Assembly (NCBI GenBank): GCA_040220135.1
Contig: JAVJTT010000006.1
Span: forward strand, 1 to 64,000
DNA from: CAJXMH01 sp040220135
GTDB taxonomy: Bacteria; Bacteroidota; Bacteroidia; Flavobacteriales_E; Vicingaceae
Reading direction: 5' to 3'
Length of the DNA: 64,000 bases
Position numbers and translations under genes: made by a program. Of this stretch, positions 51,050-58,675 are shown in pieces. How positions within the stretch are numbered: position 1 is the stretch's first letter; each line of letters begins with the position of its first letter. The notes below the pieces were generated by a model, which saw only the letters and a program-made list of their open reading frames with translations, searched no databases and had not been told where the DNA came from.

Positions 51050-52390
51050 ATGCAACTGAAAGTTGATACACATTCTCTTCAAAAACCCATTATTTCATTC
51101 TTTCAATTAACCCTACTTTCTTCTTGCATACTCTTTACGCTTGCTGTTAATGCCCAATGGACTCAAGTTGGCAACGATATTGATGGGGAAGCTCCTTTAG
51201 ATAGGTCAGGCTGTGCAGTGAGTATGCCGGATAGCAATACAGTAGCAATTGGCGCCTACAATAATGACGGAAGTAAAGGTCATGTTCGAGTTTACAGCAG
51301 GATTAGTTCAACTTGGATTCAAAAAGGAAATGATATTGATGGGGAAGTTATAGGAGATTGGTCAGGAAGGTCAGTGAGTATGCCAGATGCCAATACCTTA
51401 GCCATTGGTGCTCCTTGGAATCAAGGTAACGGGCAAAAATCTGGTCATGTGAGAATTTATCGATGGTCCGGTGCAGCTTGGACGCAAAAGGGAAATGATA
51501 TTGATGGAGAAGCAGCTTATGATGAATCAGGCAGATCAGTGAGTATGCCAGACACCAACACAGTAGCAATTGGAGCTCCATATAATAATGGAAATGGAAA
51601 TCATGCCGGTCATGTGAGAATATATGAATGGATTGGAAATACATGGATTAAAAAAGGAGGTGATATTGACGGAGAAGCCGCAGATGATCTATCAGGGTTT
51701 TCAGTGAGTATGCCTGATGCAAATACAATAGCCATTGGTGCTCTTCAAAATGATGGTAATGGAGCTAACGCTGGTCACGTGAGAATCTATCAATGGTTAG
51801 GTGCTTCATGGGTCCAAAAAGGAAGCGATATTGATGGGGAGGCAGCAGGTGATCGATCAGGAACCTCAGTCAGCATGCCGGACGCCAATACCGTGGCCAT
51901 TGGTGCTCCAAACAATTATGGCAATGGTACTGATGCGGGACATGTAAGGGTTTACCAATGGTCTGGTTCCGCATGGGTTCAAAAAGGAATTGATATTGAC
52001 GGAAATATCGAAAATCGTTCAGGCATAGTTAGTATGCCTTATAAAAATGTAGTTGCTATTGGTGCGCCATACGGTTCTGCTAATGGTCATGGAATTTGGT
52101 CCGGTCAAGTAAGAATTTATTCTTTTAATACGATTACCAGAGTTAATGAAACAGAATCTATAGTCAATGGCCTCAAACTATACCCCAACCCAACCAAAGA
52201 CAACTTTCGTTTAGAGCTTAATCAACTAAGCGAGAAAAATCTGTTGCAAGTTTTTGACTTGCAAGGCAAGTTAATTCATCAGCAAGATGTAAGTCGATTA
52301 ATCAAAAAAATTAATACCCAAAACTGGAAAGCAGGAGTTTATTTTGTGCGCTACGGTGAGCACATGAAGAAGTTGGTGATTCTGGAGTAA
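51050..52390 (+). CDS. T9SS-exported FG-GAP-like propeller protein, six repeats
   Basis: A 446-residue secreted protein. After a signal peptide (LSSCILFTLAVNAQ) come six tandem repeats of about 54 residues (residue 37 to about 363) with the pattern W.QKG.DIDGE...D.SG, SVSMPDANTVAIGAP and GHVR.YQW. The GAP and G-V-x-V-Y elements match FG-GAP/integrin-alpha propeller repeats. It ends with a type A sorting domain (LKLYPNPTKDNFRLELNQL ... FVRYGEHMKKLVILE). It has a paralogue at 52689 with seven repeats. The repeats lack the DxDxDG calcium loops of many FG-GAP proteins. Function unknown; exposed on the surface by the T9SS (inference). Confidence 0.88.
   Translation: MQLKVDTHSLQKPIISFFQLTLLSSCILFTLAVNAQWTQVGNDIDGEAPLDRSGCAVSMPDSNTVAIGAYNNDGSKGHVRVYSRISSTWIQKGNDIDGEVIGDWSGRSVSMPDANTLAIGAPWNQGNGQKSGHVRIYRWSGAAWTQKGNDIDGEAAYDESGRSVSMPDTNTVAIGAPYNNGNGNHAGHVRIYEWIGNTWIKKGGDIDGEAADDLSGFSVSMPDANTIAIGALQNDGNGANAGHVRIYQWLGASWVQKGSDIDGEAAGDRSGTSVSMPDANTVAIGAPNNYGNGTDAGHVRVYQWSGSAWVQKGIDIDGNIENRSGIVSMPYKNVVAIGAPYGSANGHGIWSGQVRIYSFNTITRVNETESIVNGLKLYPNPTKDNFRLELNQLSEKNLLQVFDLQGKLIHQQDVSRLIKKINTQNWKAGVYFVRYGEHMKKLVILE
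51158..52137 (+). repeat. Six tandem about 162-bp coding repeats
   Basis: The repeats of the first propeller protein are also visible in DNA as recurring strings, for example TCAGTGAGTATGCC and AATGATATTGATGG with small variations, with a period of about 162-165 bp. The last copy is shorter and diverged. Period in multiples of three keeps the frame, so unequal exchange would change repeat number without breaking the gene. Confidence 0.8.
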
Positions 52391-52449
52391 ACGGCTTCAT
52401 CCAGTAGGCATCCCCCTCAGGCGTATAGTCACAAATTGACAAGCTACTA

Positions 52450-52592
52450 TTCTGCTTTTCCACTTTTAACCTTTCCTCTTTTCCTCTCTTCAACTTTTCT
52501 TCTTTTCTACCTTTAGCTTAAGGCTTTCTGCTTTGCGCTTTCTGCTTTTCTGCTTTTCTGCTTTAAGCTTTAGGCTTTTTACTTTAAGCTCT
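52450..52592. repeat. Pyrimidine-rich intergenic tract with GCTTT short repeats
   Basis: The 298-nt gap between the two propeller genes holds no gene. Its core (52523-52592) is built from 7-8 nt units GCTTTCT, GCTTTGC, GCTTTTCT, GCTTTAA and GCTTTAG, preceded by a C/T-rich stretch with TTTTC-type repeats. It is strongly strand-biased (pyrimidines on the plus strand). It could have grown by slippage and could form unusual structure. Confidence 0.75.
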
Positions 52593-52688
52593 ACTCATTG
52601 CCTCATTTCTCAATTCACATCCCTATCCCATTTGCATATCATTTGTATCTGCCTTACATTTAACTCATTAAAATTTTGACCGATTACT

Positions 52689-54251
52689 ATGTTAGGCACT
52701 ACTTCTCTTAAGACTATAGCACAGAAACTGTTCACTTCTACTGCCGTTTTTCAAAATAAAAACACCTTACTACGAACTAGCTTTCTTTTACTACTTGGCC
52801 TAGCACTAAACCAAAGCACCTCTGCCCAGTGGAATCAAATTGGGAGTGATATTGACGGAGAGTTTTCAAACAATTTTTTTGGCAACTCTGTCTCTATGCC
52901 ATCTGCCAATATACTAGCTGTTGGTATAACAGGAAGCTCAGGCCCTGCAAGCAATCCTACAGGTCTATTTACAGGTGGTCTTAAAGTTTATGAATGGCTA
53001 GGAAACAATTGGGTTCAGAAAGGGGTAAGTCTATATGGAGTTGAAGGAAGTAATTTTTTTGGATCATCTGTAAGTATGCCGAACGTAAATACCGTCAGCG
53101 TTGGAGCCCCAGGATTCAACGGTAATGGGTTTGATGTTGGAATGGTGCAAATCTATCAATGGAACGGCAATAGTTGGATACAAGAAGGTGATGATATTCT
53201 TGGAGAAGAAAACGGTGAGAATTTTGGTTCATCAGTTAGTATGCCAAACACTAATACCCTTGCGATTGGTGCTCCGGATAATGATGGTAATGGATTTAAT
53301 TCCGGACGTGTTGCTGTCTATCAATGGACCGGCATCACTTGGGTGCAAAAAGGAAATGATATTGAAGGAGAGGCAACAGGTGACAGATCAGGCTTTTCAG
53401 TCAGCATGCCAGATGCTAATACCGTGGCTATTGGAGCGCCAAATAATAATGGCAATGGAAATACATCTGGACACGTGCGCATTTACCAATGGACCGGCAC
53501 CACTTGGGTACAAAAGGGAAGTGACATTGACGGTGAGGCAGCAGGGGATGGATCAGGACGTTCAATTAGCATGCCAGATGCCAATACGGTGGTAATTGGA
53601 GCACCTTTTAATGACGGCAATGGGATTAACTCCGGACATGTACGAATCTATCAATGGAGTGGCACCACTTGGCTACAAAGAGGCAGCGACATTGACAGTG
53701 AAGCAACAGGAGATCAATCAGGCACTTCAGTTAGTATGCCAGATGCCAACACAGTAGCTATTGGAGAGTCGCAGAATGGAGATAATGGATTTAGATCTGG
53801 CCAAGTTAGGGTTTTTGAATGGTCATCAACTAATGATTGGGTTCAAAAAGGTTTAGATATGAATGGAGAAGCGAACGTGGATGAATTTGGCACTTCGATA
53901 AGCATGCCGGATCCAAATACCGTGGCCATTGGGGCTGCTGGTAATGATGGAAATGGATCTGACGCCGGTCATGTAAGGGTTTTCAATTATGGCTCCGTTT
54001 CAATCGGTCCGGAAATAAGGTTAAGCAGGGAGTTCAAGCTTTACCCTAACCCAACTAAAAGAAATTTTACTTTGGAAATCAATCCGGTTGGAGAAGAACA
54101 AGAGCTATTCATTTACAACCTGCAGGGCAAACTAGTTCATCAGCAAAGCCTGCTAAGAGCAAAAGAGCAGATCAATACTGAAAAGTGGAAAGCCGGAGTT
54201 TACTTTGTGAGGTATGGAGAGCAAATGGAGAAGTTGGTGATTTTGGAGTAA
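52689..54251 (+). CDS. T9SS-exported FG-GAP-like propeller protein, seven repeats
   Basis: A 520-residue paralogue of the preceding gene. Signal region LLRTSFLLLLGLALNQSTSA, seven repeats of about 54 residues from residue 48 to about 434 (for example WVQKGNDIEGEATGDRSG, FSVSMPDANTVAIGAPNN, SGHVRIYQWTGTT), then the same type A sorting domain (FKLYPNPTKRNFTLEINPVG ending MEKLVILE). Seven repeats would close a seven-bladed beta-propeller. The first two repeats are diverged (FFGNSVSM, FFGSSVSM), the later ones nearly identical. The start at ATG 52689 leaves a long N-terminus before the hydrophobic core; no better ATG is seen. Confidence 0.88.
   Translation: MLGTTSLKTIAQKLFTSTAVFQNKNTLLRTSFLLLLGLALNQSTSAQWNQIGSDIDGEFSNNFFGNSVSMPSANILAVGITGSSGPASNPTGLFTGGLKVYEWLGNNWVQKGVSLYGVEGSNFFGSSVSMPNVNTVSVGAPGFNGNGFDVGMVQIYQWNGNSWIQEGDDILGEENGENFGSSVSMPNTNTLAIGAPDNDGNGFNSGRVAVYQWTGITWVQKGNDIEGEATGDRSGFSVSMPDANTVAIGAPNNNGNGNTSGHVRIYQWTGTTWVQKGSDIDGEAAGDGSGRSISMPDANTVVIGAPFNDGNGINSGHVRIYQWSGTTWLQRGSDIDSEATGDQSGTSVSMPDANTVAIGESQNGDNGFRSGQVRVFEWSSTNDWVQKGLDMNGEANVDEFGTSISMPDPNTVAIGAAGNDGNGSDAGHVRVFNYGSVSIGPEIRLSREFKLYPNPTKRNFTLEINPVGEEQELFIYNLQGKLVHQQSLLRAKEQINTEKWKAGVYFVRYGEQMEKLVILE
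52830..53992 (+). repeat. Seven tandem about 162-bp coding repeats
   Basis: DNA-level repeats of the second propeller gene; units 4-6 are most alike (strings such as AGTATGCCAGATGCCAA and TACGAATCTATCAATGG with variants recur), units 1-2 most diverged, as expected if the array expands from its middle or 3' part. Confidence 0.8.
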
Positions 54252-54320
54252 ACGGCTTCTCGACTCACTTCGACTACGCTCAGCACAAGCCGCTCAGCAC
54301 AGGTCGTTCGAAGACCGTTC

Positions 54321-54370
54321 AAAAGGACCTCTCGGCTCCGCTCGAGGGCCTTTTATCGAGGAGTCCTTTT
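54321..54370. terminator. Bidirectional terminator-like palindrome after the propeller gene
   Basis: Arms AAAAGGACCTCTCG (54321-54334) and CGAGGAGTCCTTTT (54357-54370) pair with two mismatches; an alternative inner hairpin uses the TTTT at 54351-54354. A-run before and T-run after suit termination in both directions between the convergent propeller and Kelch genes. A related palindrome in inverse orientation lies at 55631-55667. To its left, 54260-54320 holds GACTACGCTCAGC-like and TTCGAAGACCG strings that recur at 55602-55625. Confidence 0.75.
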
Positions 54371-55565
54371 AAAGTTTAATCAGCTTTTTAGATATGAAAA
54401 GATCACCACTTTTTAGTTGAACGAGATAGATTCCCTTGGGCCAAGTTTGGCAATTGATCCTAGCTTCCTCTTTGGAGAGTATCTGTTGTTCCAACTGCAA
54501 GCTGCCGTCTGCAGAGTAAACTCGCAAGTTCCCTTCTTTGAGATCAAGCATTGATAAATCTAATTGAAAATACTCTTGCACCGGATTTGGGTAAAGTGAA
54601 AAACCCTTTTGCTTTTCGTTTTCACTTAAATAAGTGGGATCAACCAACTTTAGGGTTTCCACCAAGCGTTCTGAAGAATCGGCCAAACCGGTAGTATAAT
54701 AAAGGGCAGTGGCAGACTGAAAGCTCATGCCCCCTCTTCTTCCTTCTCCGGGTATAGCGGGTAAGCTTTGCCATTTTTGGGAGCTTAAGTCATACTCCCA
54801 AACCTCATTTAGAAAATTCAAGGAGCTATCGTTCCCCCCCACTGAATACAACTTATTGCCCACCCCATATAGCTTGGGGTAGTTTCTTCCGCCTTGCGGG
54901 TGAGTGGCAAGAATGGCCCAACTGTCAGCTTGAGGATCATATTCATAGATGCCATTTGTGTAGAGCAAGGTATCATCCAAACCAAAAGCCAAGTATCCTT
55001 TGCCATTCATGGCACAAGCCCCAGAACGCCAACGAGGACCAAAAGGTAGATTTTGCTTTTGCTGCCAGCTATCTTGGCTCATGTCGTAGGCCCACACCTC
55101 ATCTAATGCTTGGTTGTTTTGATTTTTACCTCCAAGGATGTAGGCAATGCTGTCGATCACAAAAGATGCAGCACCACTTCTTGGAGTGGAAGGTAAAGTC
55201 GTTTTTTGAGTCCAACTATCTGTTTGTGGATCATACTGCCATAAATCATTCAAAAAAACAGAGGCATACCCACCAAAAATATAACCTAGGCTATCCGATG
55301 AAAAAGCAGATGCATATTGCCTCTCTTGGCCTGGAGGCATGGAAGCAATTTGCGACCAACTTTCAGAAAGTAGATCGAACGCATAGTAATCTCGTAAATA
55401 TTCAATCGGCTTGACACCCCCGCCACAATATGCGGTATTTTTAATGGTGAAACAGGCCCCATCGTCTCTTGCATCAGCCGGGAAATCTGCCACTTTTACC
55501 CAAGATTGAGCATGCAAAATGGAGCCTAAAAAAAATAGCGCAATAGAAAAGTTGGTTTTCTTCAT
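54369..55565 (-). CDS. Kelch-repeat protein with T9SS sorting domain
   Basis: A 398-residue secreted protein with a signal peptide (SIALFFLGSILHAQ) and five to six Kelch repeats, each about 50 residues with W.Q...LP...R..A..F...IAY..GG......EVW.YD (for example SIAYILGGKNQNNQALDEVW). These fold into a beta-propeller that binds partners. The C-terminus is a type A sorting domain (FSLYPNPVQEYFQLDLSMLD ending FISKKLIKL). A TACCTTTG element lies only 5 nt before the ATG, so the transcript may have almost no leader. Confidence 0.9.
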   Translation of the reverse strand: MKKTNFSIALFFLGSILHAQSWVKVADFPADARDDGACFTIKNTAYCGGGVKPIEYLRDYYAFDLLSESWSQIASMPPGQERQYASAFSSDSLGYIFGGYASVFLNDLWQYDPQTDSWTQKTTLPSTPRSGAASFVIDSIAYILGGKNQNNQALDEVWAYDMSQDSWQQKQNLPFGPRWRSGACAMNGKGYLAFGLDDTLLYTNGIYEYDPQADSWAILATHPQGGRNYPKLYGVGNKLYSVGGNDSSLNFLNEVWEYDLSSQKWQSLPAIPGEGRRGGMSFQSATALYYTTGLADSSERLVETLKLVDPTYLSENEKQKGFSLYPNPVQEYFQLDLSMLDLKEGNLRVYSADGSLQLEQQILSKEEARINCQTWPKGIYLVQLKSGDLFISKKLIKL

Positions 55566-55570
55566 TGCTA

Positions 55571-55578
55571 CAAAGGTA
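55571..55578 (-). promoter_or_regulatory. -7 promoter element of the Kelch gene
   Basis: Minus-strand TACCTTTG matches TAnnTTTG exactly and ends 5 nt before the ATG, implying a leaderless or near-leaderless mRNA. No clear -33 element was found. Confidence 0.5.
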
Positions 55579-55630
55579 GTGGATTGTTAACTCACGGGCT
55601 ACTCGACTCCGCTCGAAGACCGTTCTTTGA

Positions 55631-55667
55631 TAAAAGGCCTCCGAGCGGAGCCGAGAGGTCCTTTTTA
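55631..55667 (-). terminator. Terminator-like palindrome at the ridA stop
   Basis: On the minus strand AAAAGGACCTC and GAGGCCTTTTA form a hairpin with an A-rich left flank and T-run right flank; the ridA TAA (55665-55667) is part of the A-run. It is a close copy, inverted, of the palindrome at 54321-54357 (shared GGACCTCTCGGCTCCGCTCG). Confidence 0.75.
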
Positions 55668-56081
55668 AATCGTAGCAATCACCTTTAACTCAATGGCAAT
55701 TGGGGTAGGCAAGCTTTTAATTTCAAGGGTCGTGCGACAAGGCTGATTGTCTTTGAAGTAATCCGCATAAAGGCGGTTATAGGCTTTAAAGTCCGCTTTC
55801 ATATTGGTGAGAAAGACGGTGACATCCACCACGTTTTCCCATTTAGCACCAGCTTCTTCTACAATGGTTTTCACATTATTAAAAACCGAGTGACATTGCT
55901 TTTCAATATCGTACGAAAGAATATTCCCTTCATCGTCTAACTCCACCCCCGGAATTACTTTGGTTCCTCTTTCCCTAGGCCCCACTCCGGATAAGAACAA
56001 AAGGTTCCCCACTTTTCTTGCATGAGGGTAAGCACCAACCGGTTCCGGTGCTTTCTGTGAATCAAATTTATCGCTAGCCAT
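55665..56081 (-). CDS. RidA/YjgF-family protein
   Basis: A 138-residue RidA-fold protein, forming trimers that hydrolyse reactive enamine/imine intermediates. The substrate-binding Arg is in PCRTTLEIKSLPTPIAIE. The sequence GVGPRERGTKVIPGVELDDE resembles the subgroup annotated as 2-aminomuconate deaminase, so a role in tryptophan/kynurenine breakdown is possible but unproven. I use ATG 56081; the longer frame starts at GTG 56144. A TACCTTTG element is 10 nt upstream. Confidence 0.88.
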   Translation of the reverse strand: MASDKFDSQKAPEPVGAYPHARKVGNLLFLSGVGPRERGTKVIPGVELDDEGNILSYDIEKQCHSVFNNVKTIVEEAGAKWENVVDVTVFLTNMKADFKAYNRLYADYFKDNQPCRTTLEIKSLPTPIAIELKVIATI

Positions 56082-56091
56082 ACTTTTTTTA

Positions 56092-56099
56092 CAAAGGTA
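56092..56099 (-). promoter_or_regulatory. -7 promoter element of ridA
   Basis: Minus-strand TACCTTTG, an exact TAnnTTTG match, 10 nt before the ATG at 56081. It also supports the shorter start, since the GTG at 56144 lies well upstream of it. Confidence 0.5.
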
Positions 56100-56264
56100 A
56101 AAAAGAAGAAGGATAAAGGACGAAAGCTCAAAGTAGACTTTCACTCTTTATCAATTGTACAAAATCAACCCTCTACGAATTAGATAATGAACAAAATAAC
56201 TTGGGAAGGACTAACTTTGACATATATTTTTATCTATTAAAAGATCATAAATAAAATCTACACT

Positions 56265-56999
56265 ATGAACCTCGGAACCATCCTGACTACAACCATTTTA
56301 AGCCTACTTCTTTCGTGTGGAAACTTAGATGAAGTATTGAGAGAAATAGACAGCGTGGGAACAACTAGCAGTATTCCTACTCAAAACGAAATGGCAAATG
56401 GACTAAAAGCAGCTTTGGTAAAAGGCACCGAAATGGGCGTTACGCAGCTGCACCAATCGGGCGGCTATTTGAATGATCCAAAAGTAAAAATTCCCTTCCC
56501 CAAAGACTTAGAAAAAGTAAAGAACACTTTGGTCAATATTGGTTTAGAAGGACAAGTAGACAAAGTAGTCAACTCTTTAAATGAAGCCGCAGAGGATGCG
56601 GTAATAGAGGCCAAACCACTTTTTGTGAATGCCATTAAGGAAATGACCATTGCCGATGCCAAAGAAATTCTTTTTGGTACAGATACCGCTGCTACTTCTT
56701 ATTTAAAAAGCAAAACCAGAAGTGGCTTAGAAGCTGCTTTTCAGCCTAAAATTAAAAGCTCTTTGGACAAAGTAAACGCTACCAAGTATTGGGGAGATGT
56801 AATTGGCACCTACAACAAAATTCCACTAACAACTAAGGTAAATGAAGACTTGCCGGCATATGTTACCGACAAAGCCATTGACGGACTATTTCTGCAAATT
56901 GCCCAAGAAGAAGAAGCCATTCGTGAAAATCCTTTGGAACGGACCACTGATGTTTTAAAAAGGATTTTTGGTTATGCCGATTCAGAATCAGCTAAGTAA
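56265..56999 (+). CDS. DUF4197-family lipoprotein
   Basis: A 244-residue helical lipoprotein. Lipobox LLLSC at Cys18; then NEMANGLKAALVKGTEMGVT, VKIPFPKDLEKVKNTLVNIG, AIKEMTIADAKEILFGTDTA and KTRSGLEAAFQPKIKSSLDK, the recognisable blocks of DUF4197. Function is not established. It lies 30 nt upstream of the ligase-associated exonuclease, possibly cotranscribed. Confidence 0.87.
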   Translation: MNLGTILTTTILSLLLSCGNLDEVLREIDSVGTTSSIPTQNEMANGLKAALVKGTEMGVTQLHQSGGYLNDPKVKIPFPKDLEKVKNTLVNIGLEGQVDKVVNSLNEAAEDAVIEAKPLFVNAIKEMTIADAKEILFGTDTAATSYLKSKTRSGLEAAFQPKIKSSLDKVNATKYWGDVIGTYNKIPLTTKVNEDLPAYVTDKAIDGLFLQIAQEEEAIRENPLERTTDVLKRIFGYADSESAK

Positions 57000-57029
57000 A
57001 CCAAAGCAGAAAGCCGCTGTTACTTCAAT

Positions 57030-58022
57030 ATGCCGCTGCTAACCTTCACTGACAAAGGAATTTTTTGCGAAAAAGCAGGAGTTTACATTGATCCATGGAA
57101 ACCTGTAGATTATGCCCTGATCACCCACGCCCATGCCGATCACTCCAGAGCCGGCAACAAACACTACCTCAGCACTCACCTTTCCAAGCCCATTATTCAG
57201 CATCGCTTAGGCAAGGATATTTCTATTGAAAGTGTTGGCTATGGCGAAAGTCGGACCATCAATGGGGTAAAATTTTCTTTTCATCCCTCAGGGCACATCA
57301 TCGGCAGTGCGCAAATTCGGGTGGAATACCAAGGCGAAGTTTGGGTAGCTTCGGGTGATTACAAATTAGAAGACGATGGTTTTTCTGCTCCCTTTGAACC
57401 GATAAAATGTGATGTCTTTATCACCGAATGTACTTTTGGTTTGCCGGTTTTCTCATGGAAAAAGCCAACGGAAGTTTTTGAAGAAATCAATGAGTGGTGG
57501 AAGCAAAACAAAGCAGAGGGCAAAGCCACTATTTTGTGTGGTTATTCGCTTGGTAAAGCGCAAAGGCTGATTCAGGGAGTTGACTCCAATATTGGAAATA
57601 TCTACACTCACGGAGCGATTGAAAATACCAATCAGCTAATTCGTGAAATGGGAGTTGACTTAAGAGCAACCACTTACATAGACCCAGATGACAAGAAGAA
57701 GGATTATGCCGGCAATTTGATCATTGCGCCTCCCTCTGCCTTGGGCACTTCTTGGCAAAAAAAGTTTCGCCCGTTTGAGGTGGGCATGGCTTCCGGTTGG
57801 ATGAACTTAAGAGGGCCCCGCAGAAGGCGTTCGGTAGATCGGGGTTTTATACTCTCTGACCATGCCGATTGGAATGGTCTAAACCAAGCCATTAAAGCCA
57901 CCGAATGCGAAAGGGTGATCGTGACCCACGGCTATACTTCTATTTTTAGTCAGTATTTGCAAGAGCAAGGCTATGATGCGGCGATTGAAAGCACGGAGTT
58001 TGAAGGAGAAGTGATTGATTAA
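57030..58022 (+). CDS. Ligase-associated DNA exonuclease (metallo-beta-lactamase/beta-CASP)
   Basis: A 330-residue protein of the metallo-beta-lactamase/beta-CASP fold. Metal ligands are in THAHADHSRAG (HxHxDH), HPSGHIIGSAQ, SGDYKLEDDG and a C-terminal SDHADWNGL, with VTHGY. This matches the family called ligase-associated exonuclease, whose members normally sit beside an ATP-dependent DNA ligase and a DEXH helicase in a DNA-repair module. Here neither partner is adjacent. It may act on its own, or its partners lie elsewhere. Confidence 0.88.
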   Translation: MPLLTFTDKGIFCEKAGVYIDPWKPVDYALITHAHADHSRAGNKHYLSTHLSKPIIQHRLGKDISIESVGYGESRTINGVKFSFHPSGHIIGSAQIRVEYQGEVWVASGDYKLEDDGFSAPFEPIKCDVFITECTFGLPVFSWKKPTEVFEEINEWWKQNKAEGKATILCGYSLGKAQRLIQGVDSNIGNIYTHGAIENTNQLIREMGVDLRATTYIDPDDKKKDYAGNLIIAPPSALGTSWQKKFRPFEVGMASGWMNLRGPRRRRSVDRGFILSDHADWNGLNQAIKATECERVIVTHGYTSIFSQYLQEQGYDAAIESTEFEGEVID

Positions 58023-58040
58023 TTTCTAATTACTTCCTCC

Positions 58041-58059
58041 TCCGCCTTGCTTCGGCGGA
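58041..58059. repeat. GC-rich hairpin after the exonuclease gene
   Basis: TCCGCC (58041-58046), loop TTGCTTC, GGCGGA (58054-58059). It lies 18 nt after the stop. The plus-strand downstream is TAAAAATC, not T-rich, so it is not a classical terminator; it may stabilise the mRNA 3' end or be a small dispersed palindrome. Confidence 0.55.
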
Positions 58060-58188
58060 TAAAAATCTGTTAATCTGGTAATGAACAATTGAAAGTAGTT
58101 TTTGAATGAAAGTACTTAGTTAAGCCTTAAAATCGAGCTGCGTCACGATAAATGTTTGATAAACTGATGATTCTCTCCACCTTTATCG

Positions 58189-58575
58189 CTTTGTGAAATA
58201 ATTAAACTGTTCCACAAAGTACACCAAGGAGACACTGAGTTTCACAAAGGGTTTTTTAACTTTTAGCAGTTTATTTGTGGTTCTTGGTGCTTTCTCTGGG
58301 ACCCTCCGTGAAACAATTAATAGCTATTGCACAAAGAACTCCAAGAAGACACAGAGCTTCACAAAGTAATTCATCCTCCCTACTAAATGCTTTGTAACTC
58401 TTTGTGATTTCTCTGTGAAACAAGCAAACAAACTATGACACAAAATACACCAAGTAGACCGGAGTTGCACTAAGGTTTAGTGAACCTTTGTGGAACTTTG
58501 TGACTTCTCTGTGGTACTCCGTGAAACAACTAAATAGCTATTGCTCCAAGTAGACACAGATTTTCTTTGAGGTTT
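58189..58575. repeat. CACAGAG-type repeat block, about four units
   Basis: Four imperfect units with a period of about 100-110 bp. Each has a left half with words such as CTTTGTG, CTCTGTG and CTCCGTGAAAC, an AT spacer (AACTAAATAGCTATTG), and a right half with CACAAAG, CACCAAG or CTCCAAG and GACACAGAG, the reverse complements of the left words. Units begin near 58189, 58271, 58388 and 58486. The first and last are most degraded. Related units precede the paralogue at 60598. Confidence 0.8.
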
Positions 58576-58675
58576 AATTTGCTCCCAGAGATGGGTTGTG
58601 GCTCTTAATGTCTTCCGGCACCCTGTGGAACAAGGTGATTAACTTTCAGTACCTTTAAAGTCAAATTAGCCGACA

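Larger units (their letters stand above)
58023..58675. other. Intergenic region (653 nt) with hairpin and repeat block
   Basis: No gene is apparent. The left end has the hairpin at 58041-58059; 58060-58188 shows nothing; 58189-58575 is the CACAGAG repeat block. A TACCTTTA -7-like element at 58650-58657 sits 18 nt before the next ATG. Confidence 0.7.

Noticed and set aside
51348..51644. 98-residue minus-strand frame in the first propeller gene
   Set aside because: Its apparent repeats (HYH, FSHD) are reverse-complement images of the coding repeats.
53101..53595. 164-residue plus-strand frame inside the second propeller gene
   Set aside because: It is the +1 reading of the propeller repeats; the periodicity comes from the real frame, which has a signal peptide and sorting domain.
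56082..56144. Longer RidA with a hydrophobic N-terminal extension from a GTG at 56144
   Set aside because: RidA is cytosolic and of fixed length; a TACCTTTG promoter element lies within the extension.
58041..58059. Hairpin after the exonuclease as a Rho-independent terminator
   Set aside because: No T-run follows the stem on the plus strand; listed only as a hairpin.
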